This document shows, in pieces, positions 1 through 7,793 of a stretch of DNA of 50,517 nucleotides. Origin of the DNA: Lachnospiraceae bacterium. Its GTDB lineage: Bacteria; Bacillota_A; Clostridia; Lachnospirales; Lachnospiraceae. The translations under genes were made by a program, and so were the position numbers. How positions within the stretch are numbered: position 1 is the stretch's first letter; each line of letters begins with the position of its first letter. The notes under the pieces were generated by a model. The model was given only the letters and a program-made list of their open reading frames with translations. It was not told the origin of the DNA and did no database searches. The DNA is taken from assembly GCA_018365895.1 (NCBI GenBank), contig JAGZJD010000013.1:1-50517 (forward strand), in the 5' to 3' direction.

Positions 1-6
1 AGATGA

Positions 7-78
7 GGCTCCTTGGTCAAGCGGTTAAGACATCGCCCTTTCACGGCGGTAACACGGGTTCGATTCCCGTAGGAGTCA
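7..78 (+). tRNA. tRNA-Glu (anticodon TTC)
   Basis: The cloverleaf can be folded by eye. The acceptor arm GGCTCCT (7-13) pairs with AGGAGTC (71-77), leaving discriminator base A78. The anticodon stem TCGCC/GGCGG closes the loop CTTTCAC, which presents TTC, and the T arm is CGGG-TTCGATT-CCCG. CCA is not encoded. The 72-nt length is normal. It lies 62 nt before tRNA-Cys, and its own promoter would be outside the window. Confidence 0.96.
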
Positions 79-101
79 TTTACACGAAAGTGTAAAAAAG
101 C

Positions 102-131
102 TTGCATATTTTATAAAAGTATGTATATAAT
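102..131 (+). promoter_or_regulatory. Predicted sigma-A promoter of tRNA-Cys
   Basis: TTGCAT (102-107) and a perfect TATAAT (126-131) are separated by 18 bp. The -10 box ends 9 nt before the mature 5' end of tRNA-Cys, so the leader would be very short. The promoter suggests that tRNA-Cys can be transcribed separately from tRNA-Glu. Confidence 0.5.
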
Positions 132-140
132 ATAGTATAT

Positions 141-211
141 GGCGCCATAGCCAAGTGGTAAGGCAAAGGTCTGCAACACCTCTATCACCAGTTCAAATCT
201 GGTTGGCGCCT
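141..211 (+). tRNA. tRNA-Cys (anticodon GCA)
   Basis: The acceptor arm GGCGCCA (141-147) pairs with TGGCGCC (204-210), leaving discriminator T211. The anticodon loop CTGCAAC presents GCA. The T arm CCAG-TTCAAAT-CTGG is intact. The first base pair of the anticodon stem is an A-C mismatch, where many firmicute tRNA-Cys genes have G-C; the other four pairs are sound. CCA is not encoded. A terminator follows within a few bases. Confidence 0.95.
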
Positions 212-214
212 CTT

Positions 215-246
215 AAAAGAAGTTCTTTTGTGAACTTCTTTTTTTT
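215..246 (+). terminator. Rho-independent terminator after tRNA-Cys
   Basis: AAAAGAAGTTC (215-225) and GAACTTCTTTT (232-242) form a perfect 11-bp stem around a 6-nt loop, and the stem runs into a T tract that ends at 246. Confidence 0.85.
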
Positions 247-265
247 GCATCTAACAGGAAGGTTC

Positions 266-294
266 TTGAAGTATATTTGTATATTGAGTAAAAT
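266..294 (+). promoter_or_regulatory. Predicted sigma-A promoter of the membrane dipeptidase gene
   Basis: TTGAAG (266-271) and TAAAAT (289-294) have a 17-bp spacer. They lie 35 nt upstream of the dipeptidase ATG and directly downstream of the tRNA terminator. Confidence 0.55.
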
Positions 295-329
295 AAAAAT
301 AAAATATCTAAAGAAAAGAGGTATTAAAA

Positions 330-1247
330 ATGGATTTATTTGATCTGCATTGTGACACGATTGTATTATGGAAGGAAAAGAATCTCGGCTTTGATTCAGA
401 GGAGACACATTTTTCACTGCGTGAGCATGAAAAGCTCGGACGAATGTGCCAGACTATGGCAGTGTTTGTGCCGGATTCTGTTCGTGGGGAAGCTGCAAGA
501 GAATATGTTGATGTACATGCGGCATATCTGAAAACGCTTGTGGAACGTCAGAAGGAATGGGCTGAAATAGCAAGAACGGCCGAAGATATAGAGAGAATTA
601 CAGGAGAAGGAAGATGTGCCTGTATGCTGGCAATTGAGAGTGGTGCCGCGCTGGCTGGAAAACTTGAAAATATAGAGCATTTTGCAAAACTCGGAGTAAA
701 AATGCTGACACTTGTATGGAATGGAGAAAATGAACTTGGATCTGGCCATAGTACAGAAAATGGTTTGACAGATTTTGGAAAACAAGCAGTAAAAAAGATG
801 GAACAATCAGGGATAGTTGTCGACGTGTCTCATCTGAATGACAGAGGGTTTGCAGATCTCTGTGAAATTGCAGAGAAACCGTTTATCGCTACACATTCTA
901 ATCTAAGGAGCGTCTGCAGCCATAAACGTAATCTGACAGAACAGCAATTTCAGGAAATTGTGCGCAGAAAAGGTCTTGTTGGAATTAATTTGTATACAAG
1001 TTTTCTGGATGAAGAAGGAAGAGGAGACGCAGAAAGCATTTATCGACATGTTTACCGAATGTTGGAGTTAGGTGGAGAAGATATTATAGCTTGTGGCAGT
1101 GATTTCGATGGAGCCGATATTAACGAATCACTGACTTCACCGGTAAAATTTGCACGCACGGCAGAATATTTAATGTCTAGAGGAATTCCGGAACGGGCTG
1201 TGAAGAAGATGTATTTTGAAAATGCATTGAGATTTTTCCGAAAATAG
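330..1247 (+). CDS. Membrane dipeptidase (peptidase family M19)
   Basis: This is a predicted zinc-dependent dipeptidase of the renal dipeptidase family, which hydrolyses dipeptides, often with broad tolerance including D-residues at the C-terminal position. The metal ligands expected of the family are visible: H7 and D9 in the N-terminal LHCDT motif, E103 in AIESG, H189 in ATHSN, H198 in CSHKRN, and D258 in GSDFDG. At 305 residues it is the usual length for the short bacterial M19 enzymes. It has no signal peptide, so it is probably cytosolic. The start follows an AAGAAAAGAGG ribosome binding site. It is probably monocistronic, with its own promoter at 266-294. The peptide substrate cannot be read from sequence. 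Confidence 0.93.
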   Translation: MDLFDLHCDTIVLWKEKNLGFDSEETHFSLREHEKLGRMCQTMAVFVPDSVRGEAAREYVDVHAAYLKTLVERQKEWAEIARTAEDIERITGEGRCACMLAIESGAALAGKLENIEHFAKLGVKMLTLVWNGENELGSGHSTENGLTDFGKQAVKKMEQSGIVVDVSHLNDRGFADLCEIAEKPFIATHSNLRSVCSHKRNLTEQQFQEIVRRKGLVGINLYTSFLDEEGRGDAESIYRHVYRMLELGGEDIIACGSDFDGADINESLTSPVKFARTAEYLMSRGIPERAVKKMYFENALRFFRK

Positions 1248-1421
1248 ATAAGAGAGAACTTTATTATTGAAAAAAATATTCTGTATCAATAAAGCTTCTG
1301 ATTAGGATTTTACATATATTTTACGTAAATTTGTGCCAAGTCTAACAGGTTGTTTGCTAGTATAGAAACGATGTAAAAAAGAGACAGGGAAAGAATTTGT
1401 AGATTTGTTACAGGAGGTAAG

Positions 1422-2245
1422 ATGAAAGATAAAATCAGTAGCTTGATTAATGAAAAATACGGAGATTTGAGAAAATCAGAAAAGAAGACAGCTGATTATT
1501 TTTTGAGTCATTTAGAAGAAATTGGAGAAATGCTGTTAGAAAAACTGGCATTAGCGTGTAGTGTAAGTCAACCGACCGTGATGAGGACTATAAAAGCGTT
1601 AGGTTTTGGAGGATATAAAGAAGTTTGTCATGCTGTGCTTGTTGAACTGGCACGATATGATACAGCAGAAGCGAAGGAATTGAAACCGATGTTTGGTTAT
1701 TCTTTGACACCGATGGATCGACCGGAGGATATACCACGCAAAGTAGTTTCAATTGCTGTTAATCGAATGGAAGATCATCTTCGAAATCTTTCAACAAAAA
1801 CATTTCGTCAATTAATTGATGTCCTTCGTTCTGCAAACTTAATCGATATTTACAGTGTGGAAAATTCTAATGTAACAGCAATTGATCTTTTAACAAAGCT
1901 TCTTTATCTGGGAATGCAGTGCAGGCCTTTGATGATTATTATCATCAGAGAATTAGTGCAGGAAACTTAACAAGCAAAGATGTGGCGATTGGGATTTCAT
2001 ATTCAGGTGCGTCAAAGGATACGGTAAATGTAATGCGGATTGCTAAAAAGCAGGGAGCCACTACAGTTGTGATGACGAATTTTGAAAATTCACTTATCAG
2101 TAAATATGCAGATATTTTGATATGTACGAGTCAGGAGCAGCTTTTTTATGGTGATGCTATTTTTTCAAGAACATCTCAGCTTTTAATTGTAGATATGATT
2201 TATATGGGAATTATCGCATCAGATTATGAGTATTATGCAAAGTAG
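1422..2245 (+). pseudogene. RpiR/MurR-family sugar-phosphate-sensing regulator, frameshifted
   Basis: The 5' part (1422 to about 1922) encodes an N-terminal RpiR helix-turn-helix domain (roughly residues 1-77, with SQPTVMRTIKALGF) and the start of a SIS sugar-isomerase domain. Family members continue with a CQA(F/Y)DDYxxQ block. Here that block lies in a different frame, readable from 1919 as QAFDDYYHQ and open to 2245 (AIGISYSGAS, then ILICTSQEQ). The frame change fits loss of a single C in the TGC-AGG codons near 1921-1926. There is no slippery heptamer, so programmed frameshifting is unlikely. Translation from ATG 1422 would stop at 1970 after 182 residues with a broken SIS domain. The ribosome binding site at 1412-1417 (CAGGAGG) is intact. 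A sequencing error is the main alternative. A second, intact family member lies at 40985-41845. Confidence 0.8.
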
Positions 2246-2297
2246 CTTGACAGGAACAGCAAAGTCGTGAGGGACAAAGCATATGAAGGGCGAAACA

Positions 2298-2330
2298 AGA
2301 AAGATATGTAGGAATTCTACATATCTTTCT
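2298..2330 (+). terminator. Hairpin terminator after the RpiR pseudogene
   Basis: AGAAAGATATGTAG (2298-2311) and CTACATATCTTTCT (2317-2330) form a perfect 14-bp stem with a 5-nt loop. The trailing T content is modest (TCTTTCTTTACG), so it may be a weak or bidirectional terminator. Confidence 0.6.
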
Positions 2331-2475
2331 TTACGTAATGGGGGTATTTTTAAGAAAAGACAGGATGTTTCACAGGAAAAAGTTAACGCCAAAATAAAAG
2401 CATGAGACGGCTGACTATGTGCTTGCACAGAACTGGAAAATTGCATAAAAATGAGTTAGTATTAAAATTAGAATG

Positions 2476-2515
2476 TTGCTGCCGCTATTTTACGGCAGCA
2501 ATTTTCGTTTTTTTT
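2476..2515 (+). terminator. Rho-independent terminator upstream of lrgA
   Basis: TTGCTGCCG (2476-2484) and CGGCAGCAA (2493-2501) form a 9-bp GC-rich stem with an 8-nt loop, followed by TTTTCG and a run of eight T's. It insulates lrgAB from upstream transcription. Confidence 0.85.
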
Positions 2516-2578
2516 GACAAAAATCTGCCGCGGAAAAAGGTGCTTTCTTGAAAATAAGTAGAAAAATGTTTTGTACAG

Positions 2579-2606
2579 TTGAATTTTCTCACATGTGTAG
2601 TAAGAT
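2579..2606 (+). promoter_or_regulatory. Candidate promoter of lrgAB
   Basis: TTGAAT (2579-2584) and TAAGAT (2601-2606) are 16 bp apart. They lie 36 nt upstream of the lrgA start and downstream of the terminator at 2476-2515. Confidence 0.4.
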
Positions 2607-2641
2607 AAATATAAAATTTAGGAAAGTTATGGGGGAGATTT

Positions 2642-3019
2642 ATGAAATATTTGAGACAATTTGTTATCATACTTGGTGTTTCATTTCTGGGAGAAATTCT
2701 TAGAGTGATACTACCTCTTCCGGTTCCGGCAAGTGTGTATGGTCTGATCTGCATGTTGCTATTGTTGAAAAGCGGAATTTTAAAAGTAGGACAAGTAAAA
2801 GAAGTATCAAAATTTTTGATAGAAATTATGCCGGTAATGTTTGTGCCGGCAGCAGTTGGGCTCATAGAATCTTGGAATTCGCTGAGGGAAGTTCTTATTC
2901 CGGTAGCAATAATTATAACAGTAACAACTGTGTTTGTTATGGCAGTAACCGGAAAGGTTACACAGGCAATGATGAACCGAAAGAAGAAAGGGGAGCAGTA
3001 TGCAGGAGATTATAAATAA
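2642..3019 (+). CDS. lrgA: LrgA/CidA family holin-like membrane protein
   Basis: The 125-residue hydrophobic protein has four predicted membrane helices (about residues 5-24, 29-47, 61-79 and 85-108) and ends in a basic tail (NRKKKG). The LPVPASVYGL segment is the conserved family signature (PxPxxxxG). LrgA/CidA proteins are small holin-like membrane proteins implicated in murein hydrolase control and, in some bacteria, in small-molecule transport such as pyruvate. The start follows GGGGGAGATTT. The end overlaps lrgB by 20 nt, so the two are translationally coupled, as is usual for this pair. The substrate or lysis role cannot be decided from sequence. Confidence 0.9.
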   Translation: MKYLRQFVIILGVSFLGEILRVILPLPVPASVYGLICMLLLLKSGILKVGQVKEVSKFLIEIMPVMFVPAAVGLIESWNSLREVLIPVAIIITVTTVFVMAVTGKVTQAMMNRKKKGEQYAGDYK

Positions 3020-3695
3020 TTCGTTGTTTTTGGGTGCTGCACTTAGCCTGATTGCCTATGAAATCGGGCTTTTAATGAAGCATAAGTGGAAACTTGCCAT
3101 TTTTAATCCAACATTGATCAGCGTTATTGCGATTATCGGAGTGTTGAATATTTTTAAAATTGATTATGAAAAATATAATGAAGGCGCAAAATATATCAGT
3201 TATTTTCTGACTCCGGCTACGGTATGTCTTGCTGTGCCGCTGTATGAACAATTAGAACTTTTAAAGAAAAATTTAAAGGCAGTAGCAGCAGGAATTACGG
3301 CCGGTGTAGTGGCAAGCCTTGGCGGGGTATTTGTACTTGCCAAATTGTTTGGATTATCGCAGGAATTGTATGTGACAATGCTGCCAAAATCAATTACAAC
3401 AGCAATTGGAATGGGAATTTCAGAAGAGCTTGGCGGAATTGGGACAATTACAGTGGCAGTTATTATTATTACGGGAATTCTAGGAAATGTATTTGCAGAA
3501 GCAATCTGTACAATGTTTCATATTACAGAGCCGATTGCTGTGGGCTTGGCAATTGGAACATCTTCTCATGCACTTGGCACAGCGAAAGCGATTGAATTGG
3601 GAGAAGTTGAAGGTGCTATGAGCGGGCTCGCAATCGCAGTGGCAGGACTAATGACTGTTGTGGGAGCATCAGTATTTGCAGGCTTTGCCATGTAA
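3000..3695 (+). CDS. lrgB: LrgB family membrane protein
   Basis: This 231-residue polytopic membrane protein is the standard partner of LrgA. Recognisable conserved blocks are [29 protein letters not shown] and [12 protein letters not shown]. The start ATG lies inside lrgA behind AGGGGAGC. No two-component LytSR-type regulator is adjacent; the nearest regulator gene upstream is the broken RpiR gene. The protein probably forms a membrane complex or transporter with LrgA. Confidence 0.92.
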   Translation: MQEIINNSLFLGAALSLIAYEIGLLMKHKWKLAIFNPTLISVIAIIGVLNIFKIDYEKYNEGAKYISYFLTPATVCLAVPLYEQLELLKKNLKAVAAGITAGVVASLGGVFVLAKLFGLSQELYVTMLPKSITTAIGMGISEELGGIGTITVAVIIITGILGNVFAEAICTMFHITEPIAVGLAIGTSSHALGTAKAIELGEVEGAMSGLAIAVAGLMTVVGASVFAGFAM

Positions 3696-3735
3696 GAACT
3701 AAAAAATGGAACAAACAGTAGACGGAGGAAATATA

Positions 3736-4218
3736 ATGAAAGCAGTATATCCTGGAAGTTTTGATCCGGTAACATTCGGACACCTTGACATTATTCAGAG
3801 AGCAGCAAAAGTAGTGGATGAATTAATTATCGGAGTAATTGTAAATAAAGCTAAGAAATCTCCGCTTTTTACATTGGAAGAGCGGGTATCTATGCTGAAG
3901 GAGGCGACGAAAGAATATCCAAATGTGACAGTAAAAATGTTTGACGGCATGACGATTGATTTTGCGCGGGAGAATGAGGCTCGTCTTATTATTCGAGGAC
4001 TTCGGGCGGTTACCGATTTTGAAAGTGAAATGCAGATTGCTCAGACAAATCACAGTCTGGACAGTAATATTGATACAATGTTTTTTACAACCAGTTTGGA
4101 GTATTCATTTTTAAGTTCGACAGTTGTGAAGGAAGTTGCTTCTTATGGAAGAGATACATCAAAATTTGTTCCGGAAGTTGTCCAGAAAGCATTTCAAGAA
4201 AAGTTTCAAAGGAATTAG
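3736..4218 (+). CDS. coaD: Phosphopantetheine adenylyltransferase
   Basis: CoaD catalyses the penultimate step of coenzyme A synthesis, transferring AMP from ATP to 4'-phosphopantetheine. The 160-residue length is typical. Diagnostic segments are the N-terminal [14 protein letters not shown] nucleotidyltransferase motif (TxGH), [10 protein letters not shown], the [18 protein letters not shown] block, and the C-terminal [16 protein letters not shown] motif (the ISSTxVRE equivalent). The ATG at 3736 is preferred because GGAGG (3724-3728) lies 7 nt upstream and the family starts directly with this segment; an in-frame ATG at 3706 would add ten unrelated residues. It lies 40 nt after lrgB and may be cotranscribed with it. 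Confidence 0.96.
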   Translation: MKAVYPGSFDPVTFGHLDIIQRAAKVVDELIIGVIVNKAKKSPLFTLEERVSMLKEATKEYPNVTVKMFDGMTIDFARENEARLIIRGLRAVTDFESEMQIAQTNHSLDSNIDTMFFTTSLEYSFLSSTVVKEVASYGRDTSKFVPEVVQKAFQEKFQRN

Positions 4219-4312
4219 CAGCAGCCGGAACAACAGAAATCGTATGAAAAATTGTCTATCTAAAGCATTTACCGCATATAGATATAACAACGTCATAGAT
4301 TAAGGTGAGGCA

Positions 4313-6022
4313 ATGGCAGTTTTACCGGCACAAAATGAAGCATACGCAGACTTTATTTTTCAGTACAGCCAGAATACCCATGGAGAACAGGAATATACAT
4401 CTAATGATTTTTTTGAAATTATAGATGAAATATATGCAGTCGTGTATATTTCACGGGAATCGATTGGAGAAATCAGCATTGCAGATTATAATTATGGAGC
4501 AGTTCCCAAATACTATGTGCCTATGGATACAGAAGCTTTGAATGCTTCAGGAATCCTGAGAGTACAGAATCAGCCATATCTAAATCTGAAAGGAAAGGGA
4601 ACGGCAGTTGCTATTATTGATTCCGGAATTGATTATGAAAATAAAGCATTTATGGATACAGTAGGAAAGAGCAGAATTGCTTATTTATGGGATCAATCGA
4701 TTCTTACTGAATGGGATGAGGAAAGTGATGCGGTAAGGAACAAAAGAACGGTTCCTTATGGCAGGGAGTTTACCGGAAAAGAAATTGATGAGGCGTTAGA
4801 AAGTAATGATCCAAAGAAAAAGGTTCCGTCTGTAGATGAGAATGGGCACGGAACTTTTCTGGCAGGGATTGCAGCCGGCAGCGGAAATGCGGTACAGGAT
4901 TTTCTTGGTGCAGCTCCGGAAGCATCGCTGATTATTGTGAAACTAAAGCAGATGAAAGAATATTTGCGGGAATTTTATCTCGTTCCTGAGGGAACAGATG
5001 CCTATCAGGAAAATGATATTATGTTTGCGGTGCAGTATGCGATCAACCGTGCAAGAAAGATGAATATGCCGCTTTCCATCTGCATTGGACTCGGAACGAA
5101 TCTTGGCGCTCATATTGGAGAAGGACCTTTGAATCAGTATCTTGACAGTGTGAGCCGCTATAAGCAAAGAGCAGTATCTGTCGCAGCGGGGAATGAGGGC
5201 AACATGCGGCACCATTTCGGCGGTATGATAGAGAATGGAGAACAGGAAATGGTTGTTGAGACTCGTGTCGGTGCAAGGGAACCGGGATTTGTAATGGAAT
5301 TCTGGGGAAATGCACCGAATTTTTATTCTATGCAGATTCAGACACCATTTGGGGAAGAAGCAGATGTTCTTACAAGTCGTGGCGGAGAAGTTCAGGATAT
5401 TCGATTTATTTTTTCAAATACAAGGATTCAGGCAACTTATGTAAGGCTGGAACGTCAATCGGGATGCACATTGATCTTTTTAAGAATGATTGAACCGGCA
5501 GAAGGAATCTGGAGATTCCGTATTTTCAGCAACGCAATTTACCAGGCGGGATTTCATATGTGGCTTCCGCCAAGAGGGGTGCTTAGCAATGAGACATATT
5601 TTCTTGAATCATCACCGGCTAATACGGTAACAAGTCCGGGAGATTCAGAGGCGGTTATGACGGTGACAGCATATGATTATCGAAATGAGAGCCTTTATGT
5701 GGAGGCGGGAAGGGGATATTTGTCAGATAGTAAAATTAAACCGGATTTTGCAGCGCCGGGAGTGGAAGTGACCAGTATCCTGCCCGGTGGAAGATTTGTG
5801 AAGAGGTCCGGAACGAGTCTGGCAGCAGCGCAGACAGCAGGAGCAGCAGCTCTTTTGCTTGAGTGGGCGTCAGTAAAAGGGAATTCTCCGTTTCTGAATG
5901 GAAAAAGCATTAAGAACTATTTTATCAGGGCAGCAGGGCGCAGTACCGGACGGCAGTACCCAAATCCAGAATGGGGATATGGAAAGCTAAATCTCTATGG
6001 AACCTTTGAAGTTTTGCCGTAA
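4313..6022 (+). CDS. Csp-like S8 subtilisin-family peptidase
   Basis: This is a 569-residue subtilase of the clostridial Csp type. The catalytic residues are all present: D103 in AIIDSGID, H179 in ENGHGTFLAG and S502 in KRSGTSLAAA, with the oxyanion N294 in AAGNEGN. Residues about 310-430 form the insert (jelly-roll-like region) typical of Csp proteases between the oxyanion Asn and the catalytic Ser. There is no signal peptide or membrane segment; the first roughly 90 residues look like the short prodomain. Csp proteases activate the cortex hydrolase proSleC during spore germination in Clostridium, but Lachnospiraceae carry many relatives of unknown function, so the role here is inference. 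The start follows AAGGTGAGG. It stands alone upstream of the sortase. Confidence 0.88.
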   Translation: MAVLPAQNEAYADFIFQYSQNTHGEQEYTSNDFFEIIDEIYAVVYISRESIGEISIADYNYGAVPKYYVPMDTEALNASGILRVQNQPYLNLKGKGTAVAIIDSGIDYENKAFMDTVGKSRIAYLWDQSILTEWDEESDAVRNKRTVPYGREFTGKEIDEALESNDPKKKVPSVDENGHGTFLAGIAAGSGNAVQDFLGAAPEASLIIVKLKQMKEYLREFYLVPEGTDAYQENDIMFAVQYAINRARKMNMPLSICIGLGTNLGAHIGEGPLNQYLDSVSRYKQRAVSVAAGNEGNMRHHFGGMIENGEQEMVVETRVGAREPGFVMEFWGNAPNFYSMQIQTPFGEEADVLTSRGGEVQDIRFIFSNTRIQATYVRLERQSGCTLIFLRMIEPAEGIWRFRIFSNAIYQAGFHMWLPPRGVLSNETYFLESSPANTVTSPGDSEAVMTVTAYDYRNESLYVEAGRGYLSDSKIKPDFAAPGVEVTSILPGGRFVKRSGTSLAAAQTAGAAALLLEWASVKGNSPFLNGKSIKNYFIRAAGRSTGRQYPNPEWGYGKLNLYGTFEVLP

Positions 6023-6042
6023 CCGGAGAAAGTAAAATAGAC

Positions 6043-6072
6043 TTGACGGTTCTTATAGTTACCTTGTACACT
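6043..6072 (+). promoter_or_regulatory. Candidate promoter of the sortase gene
   Basis: TTGACG (6043-6048) and TACACT (6067-6072) have an 18-bp spacer. They lie in the gap between the Csp-like protease and the sortase, about 73 nt before the sortase start. Confidence 0.4.
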
Positions 6073-6145
6073 GATAGTAATTGCAGGAGTTTTTGTAAAG
6101 AGAACTTTGGAATAGCGAGTATGAATTTAAGAAGGGACAGATCGC

Positions 6146-7141
6146 ATGAGAAAAAAACATAAATATGAAGAACCGTATGATGATGAAATAATGGATTATG
6201 ATGATGAGTACGATGAAGAATATGATGAAGAGTATGAAGAAGAATATGATGACTATGATGATGATATTTTTGATCGCTTAGAAGAAGAACATGGGGGCAG
6301 AAGACGCAGAAAGGTATCGAAAGCACAGAAGACACCGGCAAGAACAGGAAAACAGCGTCAAGAGGGAAGACGCGGTCGGCGAGAGCAGAAGAAACGCAGA
6401 AGCGTCGGTTCGATACTCAGCAATATAGTGCTTGTAATTGCGGTTTGCGTGTTTATATATTCTGCTTTTCAGTTATTTCAGATTTATTCTGAATACAGTG
6501 AAGGAGATAAAGAGTACGAGAACGTACAGCAGATAGCTATTCAGACGGAGAAAGATCCTGAAACACAGGAAGATGTCTTCCGGGTAGATTTTGATGCGCT
6601 GAAACAAATTAATGGAGATACGGCGGCGTGGATCCGGTTTGAAAATCCGGAAGAGATAAATTATCCGGTTGTACACTGTATGAATAATGAGACATACCTT
6701 ACAAAAACATTTGAAGCCAATGATAATAAACTGGGCGCGCTTTTTATTGATGCAAGAAACCATGAAGATTTTTCAGATTATAATACGATCATTTACGGTC
6801 ACCATATGAATAATGGTGCTATGTTTGCAAAGCTTTTGAAATACAAAGATCAGGCTTTCTGGGAAAAGAATCGTTACTTTCATATTTATACGCCGGATGG
6901 AATTGCACATAAGTATGAAATCTTTGCAGCAGGAGTTATTAAAGATACGGCAGAAAATTATCAGCTAAATTTTGCTTCACCGGAAGAATTTGCAAATTAT
7001 ATTGCAAAAGTAAAACAGAGTTCTGCTTATGATACCGGAGTAGAAGTGGATGTGGCTGCAAAGACAGTGACGCTGTCAACTTGTACGAATGAAAGAGATG
7101 ATGAGCGGTTTGTCGTACATGGCGTAGAGATTCAGGAATAG
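6146..7141 (+). CDS. Class B sortase with acidic N-terminal tail
   Basis: This is a membrane-bound transpeptidase that attaches surface proteins to the cell wall. Sortase signature residues are H219 in YGHHMNNG, C313 in TLSTCT and R321 in DDERFVVHG. The GHHMNNG and LSTCTNE blocks fit class B. One membrane segment (about 90-110) follows a very charged cytoplasmic N-terminus: residues 8-50 are almost all Asp, Glu and Tyr in short repeats, and residues 51-86 are rich in Arg and Lys. The catalytic domain starts near residue 140. At 331 residues it is longer than a minimal SrtB because of this tail. No pilin or other obvious sortase substrate is adjacent, so its targets are unknown. The ribosome binding site is AAGAAGGGACAG. 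Confidence 0.92.
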   Translation: MRKKHKYEEPYDDEIMDYDDEYDEEYDEEYEEEYDDYDDDIFDRLEEEHGGRRRRKVSKAQKTPARTGKQRQEGRRGRREQKKRRSVGSILSNIVLVIAVCVFIYSAFQLFQIYSEYSEGDKEYENVQQIAIQTEKDPETQEDVFRVDFDALKQINGDTAAWIRFENPEEINYPVVHCMNNETYLTKTFEANDNKLGALFIDARNHEDFSDYNTIIYGHHMNNGAMFAKLLKYKDQAFWEKNRYFHIYTPDGIAHKYEIFAAGVIKDTAENYQLNFASPEEFANYIAKVKQSSAYDTGVEVDVAAKTVTLSTCTNERDDERFVVHGVEIQE

Positions 7142-7196
7142 GAAGAGAATGTACAGACCTGAGAAAGATGAAAACAAAATGGGGGAGGGTAGACAG

Positions 7197-7385
7197 ATGG
7201 AAAGCAAGTTTGAGATCGGAGATATTGTAAAATTAAAGAAAAAGCATCCTTGTGGAAGTTTCGAATGGGAAATTCTCAGAGTGGGCGCAGACTTCCGGCT
7301 GAAATGTACCGGATGTGGTCATCAAATTATGATCTCAAGAAAAAATGTAGAGAAAAATGTAAAAGAGATTAGAAAAAAGTCTTGA
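7197..7385 (+). CDS. DUF951 family small protein
   Basis: The 62-residue basic protein has the MKKKHPCGS- and GCG-containing pattern of the DUF951 family (C27 in HPCGS, C46 and C49 in CTGCGH), which resembles a small zinc-binding fold. Function is not established for the family; it is often found next to rpsF in firmicutes, as here. ATG 7197 is chosen because a strong GGGGGAGGG ribosome binding site lies just upstream and the family starts there; the frame is open from 7149 without such support. It is only 56 nt after the sortase stop and is probably cotranscribed with it. The rpsF promoter overlaps its stop codon. Confidence 0.85.
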   Translation: MESKFEIGDIVKLKKKHPCGSFEWEILRVGADFRLKCTGCGHQIMISRKNVEKNVKEIRKKS

Positions 7386-7410
7386 AATCAAAAGAGATTT
7401 ATGATAAAAT
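7382..7410 (+). promoter_or_regulatory. Predicted sigma-A promoter of rpsF-ssb-rpsR
   Basis: TTGAAA (7382-7387) and TAAAAT (7405-7410) have an ideal 17-bp spacer. The -35 box overlaps the stop codon of the DUF951 gene. Transcription would start near 7417, leaving a leader of about 70 nt that contains the hairpin at 7441-7465. Confidence 0.65.
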
Positions 7411-7440
7411 CAGCAATTGTGATATATTATTATAATCCTT

Positions 7441-7465
7441 GTTCCCGCTTTGGTACGGGAGCCAG
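7441..7465 (+). promoter_or_regulatory. Possible S6:S18 autoregulatory leader hairpin
   Basis: In the rpsF leader, CCCG (7444-7447) pairs with CGGG (7456-7459), flanked by GTT and AGCC, with a loop containing GGTA. Many bacteria have an rpsF leader hairpin bound by the S6:S18 complex for feedback control. The position 12 nt before the Shine-Dalgarno sequence fits, but assignment to that RNA family rests on position and the short stem only. Confidence 0.45.
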
Positions 7466-7488
7466 AGACCATAAGGAGGTAAAGCAAA

Positions 7489-7776
7489 ATGAGCAAATAC
7501 GAATTAGCTGTTATTGTTAGCGCGAAACTCGAAGAAGAAGAAAGAGCAAACGTTGTAGAAAAAGTGAAAGCTTTAATCGAGCGCTTTAACGGTAATTTAA
7601 CAGACGTGGATGAATGGGGTAAGAAGAGATTAGCTTACGAGATTCAGAAAATGAGAGAAGGATATTACTATTTCTTCCACTTCGAAGCTGATACAACTGT
7701 TCCAGCAGAACTTGAATCAAGAATGCGTATTATGGACGGCGTTATCAGATATTTATGCGTTAAACAGGAAGCATAA
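7489..7776 (+). CDS. rpsF: 30S ribosomal protein S6
   Basis: The 95-residue protein matches bS6 along its length, with the N-terminal YELAVIVSAKLEEEE, the central DVDEWGKKRLAYEIQKMREGYY block and FHFEADTTVPAELESRMR. S6 binds S18 on the platform of the small subunit. The start follows ATAAGGAGGT at ideal distance. It is the first gene of the conserved rpsF-ssb-rpsR operon. Confidence 0.97.
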   Translation: MSKYELAVIVSAKLEEEERANVVEKVKALIERFNGNLTDVDEWGKKRLAYEIQKMREGYYYFFHFEADTTVPAELESRMRIMDGVIRYLCVKQEA

Positions 7777-7793
7777 AGAAAAGAGGAATATAT

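Larger units (their letters stand above)
2246..2641. other. Intergenic region between RpiR pseudogene and lrgA
   Basis: No convincing gene is seen in these 396 bases. The region holds two hairpin terminators (2298-2330 and 2476-2515) and a candidate lrgA promoter (2579-2606). Short open frames here lack a ribosome binding site and recognisable composition. Confidence 0.6.

Noticed and set aside
79..96. Small hairpin TTTACAC-GAAA-GTGTAAA after tRNA-Glu
   Set aside because: It is followed by A's, not T's, so it does not fit a terminator; it is probably a spacer fold between the two tRNAs.
6185..6265. Near-repetitive GAT/GAA/TAT stretch as a possible microsatellite or repeat element
   Set aside because: It is in frame within the sortase gene and encodes the acidic tail; it is coding low complexity, not a separate repeat.
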